Origin: DASSFZ01 sp035283185
GTDB taxonomy: Bacteria > Chloroflexota > Anaerolineae > Fen-1058
Assembly (NCBI GenBank): GCA_035283185.1
Contig: DATEUJ010000142.1
Coordinates: forward strand, 19,351 to 83,350
Reading direction: 5' to 3'
Length of the DNA: 64,000 nt
In this document: positions 1-8,452 of the stretch, piece after piece
How the letters are laid out: every line of letters begins with the position of its first letter
How positions within the stretch are numbered: the stretch's first letter is position 1
Program-made: the position numbers and the translations under genes
The notes under the pieces: generated by a model
Seen by the model: the letters and a program-made list of their open reading frames with translations, nothing else
What the model was told of the DNA's origin: nothing
The model's database searches: none

Positions 1-1204
1 AGCGCGCATCAAGCCGATGCTCTGACCGGACGTCCGTGATTTCCACTGCGCCGATGTTGGGCGGTGGCGGTCCGCCCATGCCAGTGAACGTCACTTGTGC
101 CGAAGTGGCGAAGGCCTGCCCTGTCGTCAGGTCTCGCGCGGTGATGATAGCCGTGCCCGGCGTAGATGAGCGAACAGTGGCGACGAAGCGCCCGCTAGCG
201 TCGGTGATGCCGCTGATCGGAGAGAAGGCGTCCACACTGCCGCGGCTGGAAATGAGGCGCACCTGATGCCCTACGGGCGCATTGGAGAGGGTGACAGTCG
301 ACGTAGATACCCCGTCAGCTGGGACGGAGGTTGGAGCGGCCACGAGGTTGGGCGTGGGTGTCGGCCCACCCCCGTAGGTGACCACCAAGCGGGCCGTATG
401 AACACTGTTATCCTCCCTTTCCCAGGCGATTACTCGCCGGTGAGTGTTGCCGGCGATGGCCGGGTCAGCGCGTACGATGATCGCCATCGAGTTTCCGCTC
501 GCCCAACCGGGTAGGTCCACAATCTCCTGGACGATGGCCGCCACGTTCGGGCTGCGCCGGCTTTCCAGGAGGTTCCAGACATCGGAGGCCGAAATGGCCC
601 AAGACACAGAAGCGTTCGTCAAGGGGCGGTTGCTCGGACGGTCCGTGCTGGTAAATGTCGATGCATTAGCCGATCGTTGGCCGAAGAACTGCACCGCGAT
701 CTCGTTGGCGTAAGGGCCATCAACGGTGAACGCCAAGTGCGCTTCATTGATGACGGCTCCTAAAGGGATCTGAACGTGCTGGAACCGGAAGCCGGACGTG
801 ATGGGGCTGCCATTGCGGCAGCGCCCAAAGTAAATTTCATTCGAGGATGTCGCGTAGAAGCACTCTGGAAATCCCAGTGGGCCCGGATCGATGCCAGCGT
901 CATCGGTGCCCAGAATGAGAGGCACGGTGATCGTGGTACCGCTCTGAATCGCTGGCACTGCAACCGACACATGGTACGAGCCAGCCTCACCCGTCTTTAT
1001 GTCGGCTTGCGCAGCAGGCGCAGCGGCAGCACTGACGCCGCCCGTGACGTTGACAGTGCCAGTCGCTTGTGAAGCATTCACGTTCGTTCCATTTGCATGG
1101 TGGGGGGGCAGAGGTAATGAACTTCTGCTCTCTGCAGCCGTCGAGGCTGTGTTGAGGAGTAGCGAGAGGACGATTACAATCTGAAGAGGTCGAATCCGCG
1201 GCAC
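1..1204 (-). CDS. Secreted surface protein with Ig-like domain, 5' part only
   Basis: An uninterrupted reading frame enters from the left edge and begins at a GTG at 1204, with GGAGG about five bases upstream; the 3' end lies outside the window. The first ~25 residues form a basic plus hydrophobic signal peptide. A beta-rich region follows (roughly residues 70-280) with the pattern seen in DNRLRE/CBM96-like surface modules (SPNVAAIVQEIV, then PGWASGNSMAIIV). A PTPTP linker comes next, then an invasin/BIG-1-like Ig domain (VPADGVSTSTVTL, then DASGRFVATVRSSTPG). It is probably a cell-surface or secreted adhesin or structural protein. No enzymatic motif is visible in the part present. About 400 residues can be read. 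Confidence 0.7.
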   Translation of the reverse strand, partial: MPRIRPLQIVIVLSLLLNTASTAAESRSSLPLPPHHANGTNVNASQATGTVNVTGGVSAAAAPAAQADIKTGEAGSYHVSVAVPAIQSGTTITVPLILGTDDAGIDPGPLGFPECFYATSSNEIYFGRCRNGSPITSGFRFQHVQIPLGAVINEAHLAFTVDGPYANEIAVQFFGQRSANASTFTSTDRPSNRPLTNASVSWAISASDVWNLLESRRSPNVAAIVQEIVDLPGWASGNSMAIIVRADPAIAGNTHRRVIAWEREDNSVHTARLVVTYGGGPTPTPNLVAAPTSVPADGVSTSTVTLSNAPVGHQVRLISSRGSVDAFSPISGITDASGRFVATVRSSTPGTAIITARDLTTGQAFATSAQVTFTGMGGPPPPNIGAVEITDVRSEHRLDAR

Positions 1205-1349
1205 GGTGTCCTCCAAGGAACTTACAAAAGACGGTCATCGCATATCATACTATATATTGATCGTCATTTCACCTCCAAACTTGAAAACATTCTACAGCCA
1301 ATCTCCCCCGGATGCCAAACCACTCGCACTCGCTGGCTCGCTGACTCGC

Positions 1350-3089
1350 TCACTCCCTCATATACCCCATCAACTTCTTTAGCGGCCACGTATTCACCAC
1401 CCGTTCCGCCGTGATCCACGCCCGCCGCGCGACCGCCACGCCATAATGAATCTGCGCCAGCGATTCGGGATGGTGCGCGTCTGTGTCAATGCTGAACAGG
1501 CAGCCCAATTCGTTCGCGCGCCTGGCATGCGTATCGCGCAGGTCGAGCCGCTGCGGGTCGGCGTTGATCTCTACAATGGTGCCGGTCTCGGCGGCCGCTT
1601 GCAACACGGCTTCCATGTCCAGGTCCGCGCCTTCGCGGCCTTTCTCCAGCGCGCCCCCTTCGTACAGCATGCGGCCGGTCGGGTGCGCGAAGATGTCGAC
1701 GTGCGGGTTGCGGATCGCGGCCAGCGCGCGGCGCGTCACTTTGTCACGATCCTGCCGCAACGATGTGTGCAGCGAGGCCAGCACGACGTCGAGCCAGGCG
1801 AGGATCTCGTCGGGATAGTCCAGCGTGCCGTCGGCCTTGATCTCGACCTCGGAGCCGTGCAGCACGCGAATCCCGAGATTCAGCGCATTGACCCGGTCGA
1901 TCTCGGCACGCTGCTGCCTGAGCCGCTCAGGCGACAGGCCATTCGTCACGCCGAGCGACTGCGAATGGTCGGTGATCAGGATATACTCGTAGCCGCGCGC
2001 TTTCGCCGCGCGCGCCATCTCCTCCACGCTGCGCTCGCCGTCGGACCAGTGGGTGTGCATCTGCAGGTCGCCGCGCAAATCTCCAATCTCTAATAACCGG
2101 GGCAATTCACTGGTGAACTCCCCCTGATCCTCACGCAGCTCCGGCGGGACGAACGGCACGCCGAGCTTCGCGTACACTTCGGCTTCTTCTCTGCAGAAGA
2201 AGTCTTTGCCGTCCTTCACGCGCGTCAGCGAGTACTCGTTGAGCGAGTAGCCCATCTTCAGCGCGATCTCGCGCAGGCGCACGTTGTGATCCTTCGAGCC
2301 GGTGAAATATTGCAGCGCCGCGCCCCAATGCCTGGGCTGGATGACGCGCAGATCGACCTGTTGTCCGGTGTGCAGCCGCACACTGGACTTCGTCGGCCCG
2401 CGCGCAATGGCCTCGGCGACGTTGGGCAGCGCGTTGAAGGCGTCCATAATGTGCTCCGCGTCCGCAGGCTCGGCCGACACCAGCAGGTCGATGTCGCCGA
2501 TCGTCTCGCGCATGCGCCGCAGCGATCCGGCGACCGACGCGCGCTGCACGCCTGCGACGACCATCAAGCGCCGCAACATGTCGCGCGCCAGCGGATGAGC
2601 GACGCCCAGCGGCGAGCGGCCCGACGCGCCGCGCCGCCGCATCGCCTCGATGTTGGCGATGATCTTCTCCTCAAACTTGCGGCCCAGACCGGGCAGCCCG
2701 GCAAGCTCGCCCGCGCGCGCCTTCTTCTCCAGCTCTTCGACGCTCGTGATGCCTGCTTCTTTCCACAGCAGCTTGGCACGCTTCGGGCCCATATCTGGGA
2801 TGGCGAGCATGGCGACGACGCCAGCCGGGATTACTTTCTGCAACCGCTCGTACAGGCTGAACGTCCCCGTGCGGAGCAGTGCATCGATTTTCTCCTCGAT
2901 CGCCTGGCCGACGCCAGGGATGGAGCGCAGCTCACCGGCGCGCCACAGCACGTTGACGTCTCGGTCGAGATTCGCGATCTGCTCGGCCACGCGCCGGTAG
3001 GCGATGATCTTGAACTTGTTTTCCTCGCCCTCGATGTCGAGCATATCGGCGAGGGTTTCGAAGGTTCGAGCGACATCTTGATTGTTCAT
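1350..3089 (-). CDS. polX: DNA polymerase/3'-5' exonuclease PolX
   Basis: A family X DNA polymerase for gap filling in base-excision repair, fused to a PHP-type 3'-5' exonuclease/phosphatase domain. Helix-hairpin-helix motifs lie near residues 57, 97 and 132 (SIPGVGQA, AIPDMGPKR, GLPGLGRK). The nucleotidyltransferase core carries GDIDLL, giving catalytic Asp about 199 and 201, with a third Asp in VDLRV near 246. The PHP domain starts at GDLQMHTHWSDG near 340, and later metal ligands are present (ITDHS, HGSEVE, HPTG, DTDAHH). Length of 579 aa is typical of PolX. I prefer the ATG at 3089, because AGAGG lies eight bases upstream, over a GTG three codons earlier. Confidence 0.95.
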   Translation of the reverse strand: MNNQDVARTFETLADMLDIEGEENKFKIIAYRRVAEQIANLDRDVNVLWRAGELRSIPGVGQAIEEKIDALLRTGTFSLYERLQKVIPAGVVAMLAIPDMGPKRAKLLWKEAGITSVEELEKKARAGELAGLPGLGRKFEEKIIANIEAMRRRGASGRSPLGVAHPLARDMLRRLMVVAGVQRASVAGSLRRMRETIGDIDLLVSAEPADAEHIMDAFNALPNVAEAIARGPTKSSVRLHTGQQVDLRVIQPRHWGAALQYFTGSKDHNVRLREIALKMGYSLNEYSLTRVKDGKDFFCREEAEVYAKLGVPFVPPELREDQGEFTSELPRLLEIGDLRGDLQMHTHWSDGERSVEEMARAAKARGYEYILITDHSQSLGVTNGLSPERLRQQRAEIDRVNALNLGIRVLHGSEVEIKADGTLDYPDEILAWLDVVLASLHTSLRQDRDKVTRRALAAIRNPHVDIFAHPTGRMLYEGGALEKGREGADLDMEAVLQAAAETGTIVEINADPQRLDLRDTHARRANELGCLFSIDTDAHHPESLAQIHYGVAVARRAWITAERVVNTWPLKKLMGYMRE

Positions 3090-3167
3090 GCGGGTCACCT
3101 CTCGATGCGGCGATGGGCATGCGTATTATACCGCTCGTACCCGGAAATGGTGACCTGCCCGATCTGC

Positions 3168-3202
3168 CAAACGAAAACAGCCCCCGCGCTTGCGAGGGCT
3201 GT
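3168..3202 (-). terminator. Rho-independent terminator after flp pilin
   Basis: ACAGCCC pairs with GGGCTGT around a short loop. Read on the minus strand the hairpin is followed by GTTTTCGTTT. It lies 14 bases past the Flp pilin stop codon and before polX. Confidence 0.7.
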
Positions 3203-3216
3203 CCTGGCAGAGGACA

Positions 3217-3363
3217 TCAGATCTCGGTTACAATCTGGCTGAAGGTATTGCCGATAGCCGGACCGAGTAGCGCCAGAACGACGATGACGACTAGCGCGAC
3301 TAAAACGAGTATCAACGCGTACTCGACCAAGCCCTGCCCCTCCTGACGCTCAAGCCACAACAT
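3217..3363 (-). CDS. flp: Flp/Fap-type pilin
   Basis: A 48-residue protein with the classic Flp layout: a short charged leader, the processing and assembly motif GQGLVEYALIL, and one long hydrophobic helix. In the family, a TadV/CpaA-type prepilin peptidase cleaves after a glycine, and the conserved Glu-Tyr pair supports pilus assembly. AGGAGGTGA upstream of the ATG at 3363 is a strong ribosome site. No tad/cpa assembly genes lie nearby, so this is a solitary pilin gene within the window. It reads in the same direction as polX but has its own terminator. Confidence 0.9.
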   Translation of the reverse strand: MLWLERQEGQGLVEYALILVLVALVVIVVLALLGPAIGNTFSQIVTEI

Positions 3364-3495
3364 GACGGTACTCACCTCCTCCTCCCCCAGATTGTGATCA
3401 GAGTCCCGTTCATCCTATCGCTATTCTACGAGAGTAAGCGCGTCCGGTCTATGCATCGCTAGTACTAAAATCCCAGTCGCGCGATATTAGCCCGG

Positions 3496-4557
3496 TTAGA
3501 ACTGTGCACGCAGAAGCGGCAGCCGGCTGACTTCAACCTCCGTCAAACCATTTACGCCGATGGACAACCGTGTGCCGGGGCTGGCGAGCGCCGGCTTGAC
3601 GAATCCCAAACCAATCGAATCGCCGCCCGGCCGCACCGCAGCGCTCGATACGCGACCCACCGCCGCGCCGTCCACAGTTAGCTCTGTACCCGGCTCAATC
3701 GGCGCTTTCGCACGCAGCCCCACGAGCTGTCTGGCGAGCCGATGTCGCGACTCCATGCGCGCGATGATCTCCTGCCCGATGTAGCAACCCTTGGTGAAGC
3801 TGACGTCCGGCCACAGGCCAACTTCCAGCGGTATGTATTCTTCGCCGATCTCGCGGCCGAAACCCGGCCGGCCGGACTCGATGCGCAGCACTTCGAACGC
3901 GCGCTCGCCCATTGGCGCGGCGCCGGCGTCGATCGCCGCCTGCCACGCCGAGGTCAAAGCCGCCGCATCGGGCGCGAGCACGTGGAAGCCATCGCTCGCG
4001 ATCGGGTCCGCGCGGGCGACGATGAGACCGTCGCGCGCCGAACGCCAGAAGTGCAGCGCCAGATCGGACACATCTTGCCCGGCGATTCTCGCCGCCACTT
4101 CGCCGGCTTTCGCGCCGTACAGGGACAGCATCCCCAGCTCCGCCGGCGCATCGCGCACCTGCACGTCGTCGTTGAAGAAGATGTACCGGCGCAGCCAGTT
4201 GGCGACGGCATTCTGCGCGCCGCGCGAGGTGAGCGTGATCGCGTCGTCCTCGCGCACGTACACGACGACGCGATCGACGATGCGGGCGATGGGCGTCGTC
4301 AGGATCGTCGCCGCGCCCTGGCCCGGGCGCAGCGCGTTAAGGTCGTTCGTCGACATGCGATCCAGAAAGTCGATGCGCGTCTTGCCCGTCAACTGCAACC
4401 GCCCCAGCGGCGACGAATCGTACACGACGGCGGCGTCCCAGGCCGCGGCGTATTCAGCCTCGATCGACGTGAAGACGTCCGGCGCTTCCCAGCCATCGAT
4501 CTCCACCATGCGCGCGCCGGCCCGAACGTGCGCGTCAAACAATGTGCTTCTCATCAT
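3496..4557 (-). CDS. ygfZ: YgfZ/GcvT-like folate-binding protein
   Basis: A 353-aa protein of the YgfZ family, folate-binding relatives of the glycine-cleavage T protein that help maintain Fe-S enzymes such as MiaB. The family signature KGCYIGQE is present near residue 255, with the cysteine expected in YgfZ rather than in true GcvT. The N-terminal barrel (LTGKTRIDFLDRMSTND) and the C-terminal GLGFVKP...PGT segment fit the family. It is the last gene of a three-gene unit (EamA, DinB-like, ygfZ). The gene before it stops one base upstream of this start region, so translational coupling is likely. Two adjacent ATG codons leave the start ambiguous by one residue. Confidence 0.85.
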   Translation of the reverse strand: MMRSTLFDAHVRAGARMVEIDGWEAPDVFTSIEAEYAAAWDAAVVYDSSPLGRLQLTGKTRIDFLDRMSTNDLNALRPGQGAATILTTPIARIVDRVVVYVREDDAITLTSRGAQNAVANWLRRYIFFNDDVQVRDAPAELGMLSLYGAKAGEVAARIAGQDVSDLALHFWRSARDGLIVARADPIASDGFHVLAPDAAALTSAWQAAIDAGAAPMGERAFEVLRIESGRPGFGREIGEEYIPLEVGLWPDVSFTKGCYIGQEIIARMESRHRLARQLVGLRAKAPIEPGTELTVDGAAVGRVSSAAVRPGGDSIGLGFVKPALASPGTRLSIGVNGLTEVEVSRLPLLRAQF

Positions 4558-4558
4558 C

Positions 4559-5071
4559 CTATGATTCCCTCGCGTCTTGCCGGTTCGGCACGCTCCGCGT
4601 CGCGCGCCAGGCCAGAATGTCCGCCGTGTGCTCGCGATAATGCTCGATAGAATCCTCGGCGACGAACGCGCTCAGCGGCTTGCCTTTCATCCATTTGAAC
4701 TTCTGCGCATCCGAAAGCATCGCATCAGAAAAACCATCCAGCCGGTTCAACAGCGCCAGGTGAACATCGTACAAATCCTCGAGAACGCGTTCCAGCGGTC
4801 GCCCTTTCTGTTCCTGGTAGAACTGTGCGTTGAGCCTGTCCACCTGCGCCGGCGTCAGGTCGACGTCGGCGGGCGGGATGCCGCGCTCGACCTTGTACAG
4901 GTTGGTGACCAGCCGCGACTGCCACACGGCGATGTGCGCCAGCAGGTCTTTGACCGTCCACTCGCCGGCGACCGGCATCCGGGTCATCTGCGCTTCGGTC
5001 AAGCCGCCGATGGCCGCCTGCAGTGCTTCCCACTCGCGCTCGATTTCGCCAAGCAGCTCGTCTTTGGTCAT
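4559..5071 (-). CDS. DinB/ClbS-like four-helix protein
   Basis: A 170-aa protein of the DinB/YfiT-like superfamily, close to the ClbS/DfsB type. It shows the helical layout MTKDELLGEIEREWEALQ, then the GEWTVKDLLAHIAVWQ segment, and EHYREHTADILAW near the end, where histidines usually bind a metal. The molecular role of this class varies (thiol transferase, colibactin hydrolase) and cannot be read here. The ATG at 5071 overlaps the TGA of the EamA gene (ATGA), which argues for coupling and against the much longer upstream frame. Confidence 0.75.
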   Translation of the reverse strand: MTKDELLGEIEREWEALQAAIGGLTEAQMTRMPVAGEWTVKDLLAHIAVWQSRLVTNLYKVERGIPPADVDLTPAQVDRLNAQFYQEQKGRPLERVLEDLYDVHLALLNRLDGFSDAMLSDAQKFKWMKGKPLSAFVAEDSIEHYREHTADILAWRATRSVPNRQDARES

Positions 5072-6000
5072 GTCTGCTCCGCGGACGATCGAGGATTTGC
5101 CTCTCGCCGCGCGACCGGCTGCCTCTCTTGCACTGCCAGCAACACACCCAGCGCGATCAATGCCGCGCCGGCGAAAAACGACAGCCCCAACCGCTCGCGC
5201 AGGAAGATGGCGCTCAGCAAGACGCCGACGACGGGCTGCGCGAAGAAGAACAGCGACGCCGTCGCCGCATCCAGCAGCTCGAAACTCTTGTTCCACAGGT
5301 AGAACGCGACGGCGGTCGAGCCGAAGCCGACGTACAGGACGCCGGCCGCGACGACGGGCGTGATCGCGCCGATCGTCTGCGACTGAAGCTCGACGGCGGC
5401 GACGGGCAGGACGATGAGCACACCTGCCAGGGTGACGCCCATCGTCACGGCCAGCACCGAGAAGCGCTGTGTCGCGCGCCGGGCGAGCACCGTGTACAGC
5501 GCCCACGACACTGCTGCGACAGCCAGCAGGAGATTGCCCAGCACCGGATCGCGGGACTGCTGCGTCGCCGGCTGCCCGCCCACAAGAGAGACGGTCATCA
5601 CCCCGATCGTCGCCAGCGCCAGCGCGGCCAGCTTCGCCGGCGACGGAACTTCGCGCAGCAGCGGCCACGCAAACAGGATGATGAACGCGGGCGTCGCGCT
5701 CGTGATGACCGCGCCGGCTGCGGCGGTCGAGAGCGACGTGCCGCCGAACTGCGCCAGCAGCGAAACGCCGAACCCCACGAATCCGACGAGGGCCATCTCG
5801 GGCCAATCGCGGCGCGGGATTCCGCGATCGCGCTTGATCGCGAACGCCGGTATCAGGAGCAGCAGCGCCAGGACGTAGCGCACGACCAGCAGCGTCGCGG
5901 GCGGAATGACCTCGAGCACGACGTCCGTCACGACGTACATGCCGCCCCAGATCGAAGCCGCCGTGAGCGCGCTCACAGCGCCCAACAGTCGTCGATTCAT
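5068..6000 (-). CDS. EamA/DMT-family transporter
   Basis: A ~310-aa membrane protein with ten predicted hydrophobic helices in two EamA repeats of the drug/metabolite transporter superfamily. The start of repeat 1 reads AASIWGGMYVVTDVVLE; repeat 2 has AVSWALYTVLARR and ends with PVVGVLLSAIFLRERL, a typical DMT signature. The substrate cannot be predicted. It begins a unit with the DinB-like and ygfZ genes. An ATG eleven codons upstream (6033) is also open. I chose the one at 6000 because the transporter homology begins immediately after it, but the start is uncertain. Confidence 0.85.
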   Translation of the reverse strand: MNRRLLGAVSALTAASIWGGMYVVTDVVLEVIPPATLLVVRYVLALLLLIPAFAIKRDRGIPRRDWPEMALVGFVGFGVSLLAQFGGTSLSTAAAGAVITSATPAFIILFAWPLLREVPSPAKLAALALATIGVMTVSLVGGQPATQQSRDPVLGNLLLAVAAVSWALYTVLARRATQRFSVLAVTMGVTLAGVLIVLPVAAVELQSQTIGAITPVVAAGVLYVGFGSTAVAFYLWNKSFELLDAATASLFFFAQPVVGVLLSAIFLRERLGLSFFAGAALIALGVLLAVQERQPVARREANPRSSAEQT

Positions 6001-6053
6001 GCCGGGTGAAGTGTACCGTTCGCGTCGCAGCATGTCAAGCGCTTGCCATCAGT

Positions 6054-6110
6054 CGTAGGGCGCGTTTCCATACGCGCCGCAAATCGGCGGCTATGGAAAG
6101 CCGCCCTACG
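6054..6110. repeat. Imperfect palindromic intergenic element
   Basis: CGTAGGGCG at 6054 is mirrored by CGCCCTACG at 6102, with further inner pairing (TTTCCATA against TATGGAAA). It lies between the divergent EamA and ctaE genes and looks like a REP/MITE-type hairpin. Confidence 0.6.
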
Positions 6111-6151
6111 TCCGCCTGAATGTTTTGCGTGCACGCCGAGATGTTGCGTGC

Positions 6152-6180
6152 TTGACAATACGTGTCAGACCGTCTATGAT
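6152..6180 (+). promoter_or_regulatory. Sigma-70-like promoter of ctaE
   Basis: TTGACA at 6152-6157 and TATGAT at 6175-6180 are separated by 17 bases, close to the housekeeping consensus, 30 bases upstream of the ctaE start. Confidence 0.65.
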
Positions 6181-6209
6181 CGGCGCCAGCCCAACGGAGC
6201 CAGGAGAGA

Positions 6210-6812
6210 ATGGAACAGGCCCCCGCCCACGCTCAGCCTTCCCTTCCCGACACGACCACCGGCATTCACAACAACAAAATCGGCGTCTGGCTGTTCATCG
6301 CGTCGGAAGTGATGTTCTTCTCCTCGCTGATCGCGGCGCTGATGCTTATTCGCGCTAGCGCCGGCAAGCCGCGCGAGCTGTTCGTCAGCTCGCTATTGCT
6401 CGTCACCGTCAATACGTTCGTCCTCGTCACGAGCAGCCTGTTCATGGCGCTCTCGCTCGCGTTCGTCAGACGCGGGCGGCGGCGCGCCTATCTCCCGACG
6501 CTGCTCATCACCGCCGTGCTGGGCACGATCTTCGTCAGCATTCAGTTCTTGGTCGAGTATCCTCGCCTGATGAGCGAAGGGCTGACGTTCAACGGTGTGC
6601 CGTACATCTTCGGGTCGATATTCTACCTGCTGACCGGCTTCCACGGCATGCACGTGCTGGTGGGCGTGCTGTGGATTGGGGTCATGCTCATTCGCGGACT
6701 GCTGGGCCATTTAGGCCCGAGCAACAGTATCGGCGTCGAATCGGTTGGCCTGTACTGGCACTTCGTCGACGCGGTGTGGATCGTGCTGTTCACGATCATC
6801 TATCTCATCTAG
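6210..6812 (+). CDS. ctaE: Cytochrome c oxidase subunit III
   Basis: A 200-aa membrane subunit of the haem-copper oxidase, of the short five-helix type usual for bacterial caa3 enzymes. Diagnostic segments are KIGVWLFIASEVMFFSSL at the N-terminus, GFHGMHVLVG in the middle and LYWHFVDAVWIVLFTIIYL at the C-terminus. Subunit III contains no redox centre and stabilises subunit I. A strong promoter lies upstream and AGGAGA sits six bases before the ATG. It is followed 15 bases later by subunit IV and converges on the minus-strand ctaC-ctaD-ctaAB block. Confidence 0.92.
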   Translation: MEQAPAHAQPSLPDTTTGIHNNKIGVWLFIASEVMFFSSLIAALMLIRASAGKPRELFVSSLLLVTVNTFVLVTSSLFMALSLAFVRRGRRRAYLPTLLITAVLGTIFVSIQFLVEYPRLMSEGLTFNGVPYIFGSIFYLLTGFHGMHVLVGVLWIGVMLIRGLLGHLGPSNSIGVESVGLYWHFVDAVWIVLFTIIYLI

Positions 6813-6827
6813 CGGAGAGGGGAGACC

Positions 6828-7103
6828 ATGCAGGCAGCGCACTCTTCCAGCGTGCTCAAGTACGTCGGCGTGTTCGTCGCGCTGGCGATCGTCACCGCGA
6901 TCGAAGTAGGCATCGCCTTCGTCATAGGCCCCACCTCCGCGCTGGTGATCCCGGTCCTCGTGATAGCAGCCGTCGCGAAGATCGCGCTCATCGCCATGTT
7001 CTTCATGCACCTGCGCGACGACACCAAATGGTTCGCCCTCCTCTTCATGTATCCCTTCCTGCTGGCCGGCCTGCTGATATTCTGGACCGTCTTCCCGGCC
7101 TGA
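6828..7103 (+). CDS. ctaF: Cytochrome c oxidase subunit IV
   Basis: A 91-aa protein with three hydrophobic helices of the bacterial cytochrome c oxidase subunit IV (CyoD/CtaF) type. The conserved core IALIAMFFMHLRDDTKWF contains the MHL motif typical of this small subunit. It lies 15 bases after ctaE with a GGAGAGGGGAGA ribosome site and ends just before a strong hairpin. Confidence 0.85.
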   Translation: MQAAHSSSVLKYVGVFVALAIVTAIEVGIAFVIGPTSALVIPVLVIAAVAKIALIAMFFMHLRDDTKWFALLFMYPFLLAGLLIFWTVFPA

Positions 7104-7122
7104 TGATCCGCGCGTAACAAAA

Positions 7123-7152
7123 GACGGGGTCGAGAGTGGTCTCGACCCCGTC
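7123..7152. terminator. Hairpin terminator between convergent oxidase operons
   Basis: A 13-bp stem (GACGGGGTCGAGA against its complement) with a four-base loop lies 20 bases after ctaF. The T-run is weak, so termination is inferred from position and stem strength. Confidence 0.55.
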
Positions 7153-7163
7153 GTCATTCCTGG

Positions 7164-7231
7164 AGAACCCCGTAGCATAGCGCCTTGTGCGCGTTCCTGC
7201 CCAACGCCCACGAGGGGCTAGGCTACCTCTC
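7164..7231. repeat. Intergenic element also found at 52768-52822
   Basis: It contains AACCCCGTAGC at its left and GCCCACGAGGGG followed by CTAGGCTAC at its right. Both words recur, in reverse orientation, in the palindrome between nuoCD and nuoI. This copy has extra bases in the middle and less intact arms. Confidence 0.55.
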
Positions 7232-7241
7232 CAACAGCCTG

Positions 7242-7676
7242 CTAGAAAAGCGTGAAGCCCGGCGGCAGCACCTGCCACAGGAAGAACAAGATCACGCCAA
7301 ACGCCAGGACGATCACCAGCCACAGCGCCGCCTGCTGCGCAAGCGAGAGGTCTTGCGTCGCAGTAACCTCGCCGGCAGGCGCCGGCGAAGATGCGCGCGC
7401 GGCGCGCGAGGGGGCCGGCGTCGATGCCCCGGCGGGCACGAATTTGCCTAGCCAGCGCAAGACGACCGCCATCACAAGCCCCATGAACGGCACGCCGGCC
7501 GCGAAAAACAGGACGAATAACATCATGTTGACCTGAATCGGCCCGATCTGGACGATGACCGGTTCGGGTGGCGGGGGCGTCTCAGCCAGCGGCTCACTGA
7601 CCATTGGCAAGAACAGCCAGGTCGCGAATCCGGATGCCAGCAGAATGGCAATTCCCACAAGCACGTTCTTAGACAT
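7242..7676 (-). CDS. Small membrane protein near oxidase genes
   Basis: A 144-aa protein that I do not recognise. It has an N-terminal hydrophobic helix, a proline-rich external segment (ETPPPPEPV), a second helix (MMLFVLFFAAGVPFMGLVMA), an Ala/Pro/Ser-rich loop, and a third helix near the C-terminus. GGAGG sits six bases before the ATG at 7676, and the upstream gene stops only 12 bases away, so the two are one unit. Position downstream of ctaAB suggests an accessory role in respiration or oxidase assembly, but nothing in the sequence proves it. Confidence 0.6.
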   Translation of the reverse strand: MSKNVLVGIAILLASGFATWLFLPMVSEPLAETPPPPEPVIVQIGPIQVNMMLFVLFFAAGVPFMGLVMAVVLRWLGKFVPAGASTPAPSRAARASSPAPAGEVTATQDLSLAQQAALWLVIVLAFGVILFFLWQVLPPGFTLF

Positions 7677-7690
7677 GCCGATCCTCCGCA

Positions 7691-8137
7691 TCAACTGCCG
7701 TGCGCGCGCGCTTCTCTGACGGCGAGCACGATCCAGCCAATCAGGCCGACTGCCGTAAGAGCGATCCCCACCAGCGCAGCTATCACTTCCAGCCAGGCCT
7801 CCAGCGGAATCGCGAACAGCAGGCCCATCAGCCCGAACGCCAGGGCAGCCGGCCAGATCGTCGAGGCAGGCAGATGGACGCCCGGCGGGAGCGTCGGCTC
7901 GGCGTAGACCACTTCGTCCGCCTGGGCCTCGCGCGGGCTGGTAAACCAACCTAGAAACCTCATGGCGATGGCCCCAAAGACCGCCATCAAGATCGGCAGC
8001 AGGCACGCGCTGATCAGCAAAACAGACGTGACTGCCTTGACGACATCGTCGGTCGTCTGTTGCTGCACACCGGATAGCGGCGCGCTAACCATGAGCACGT
8101 TCAGCATCTGAAGCTGCGAGAAGAGTTCCGTCAACAT
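7691..8137 (-). CDS. Small membrane protein near oxidase genes, three helices
   Basis: A ~148-aa membrane protein with three hydrophobic segments: near residues 30-55, then two adjacent C-terminal helices after LPASTIWPAALAFGL. The STIWP...GLIGWIVLAV end faintly resembles the small subunit IV of actinobacterial cytochrome oxidases, but I could not confirm that. It is coupled to the 7242-7676 gene and lies 315 bases downstream of ctaAB in the same direction. The start is uncertain: an in-frame GTG lies four codons upstream at 8149. Confidence 0.55.
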   Translation of the reverse strand: MLTELFSQLQMLNVLMVSAPLSGVQQQTTDDVVKAVTSVLLISACLLPILMAVFGAIAMRFLGWFTSPREAQADEVVYAEPTLPPGVHLPASTIWPAALAFGLMGLLFAIPLEAWLEVIAALVGIALTAVGLIGWIVLAVREARAHGS

Positions 8138-8208
8138 ACGTGCGATCACTCCAACACGAGATATGGTATTCCACTACAACATCTACGTCGATCGCGAAGA
8201 TTTTTGGA

Positions 8209-8424
8209 CGCAGACGCGAAGCGCGCAGATGAACGCAGATAAGATCAAAAGGCTCTTCCAACTTTATGGGGATTTTAGGTCACGGACTGAAGCGAACACG
8301 GACTCTTCAGCGTCAGAGGAATTTGTCCGTGTTCTTTTCGGTCAGTGGGGCGAGCATTTCCCGTCCGATCCGGTAGAGCCGATCAAAATCAGCGAAATCT
8401 GCGTTTATCTGCGTCCGAAAACCT
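8209..8424. repeat. Intergenic inverted word repeat, no gene
   Basis: This gene-free stretch has outer words ACGCAGA...ACGCAGATAAGATC mirrored by ATCTGCGTTTATCTGCGTCC, and inner words GTCACGGACTGAAGCGAACA mirrored by TGTCCGTGTTC...GGTC. It can fold as a long imperfect hairpin of the kind seen between other genes here. Confidence 0.5.
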
Positions 8425-8452
8425 TTGGCTGCGGCGGGGGCCGCGCTACGAA

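Noticed and set aside
2286..3242. Long open frame on + opposite polX (also 1446-2093)
   Set aside because: Antisense shadow of a well-supported gene in GC-rich DNA; Arg/His/Gln/Val-rich composition with no domain.
5072..5806. In-frame upstream extension of the DinB-like gene to 5806
   Set aside because: The extension is Arg/Gly/Ala-rich read-through across the EamA gene; the ATG overlapping the EamA stop is the sensible start.
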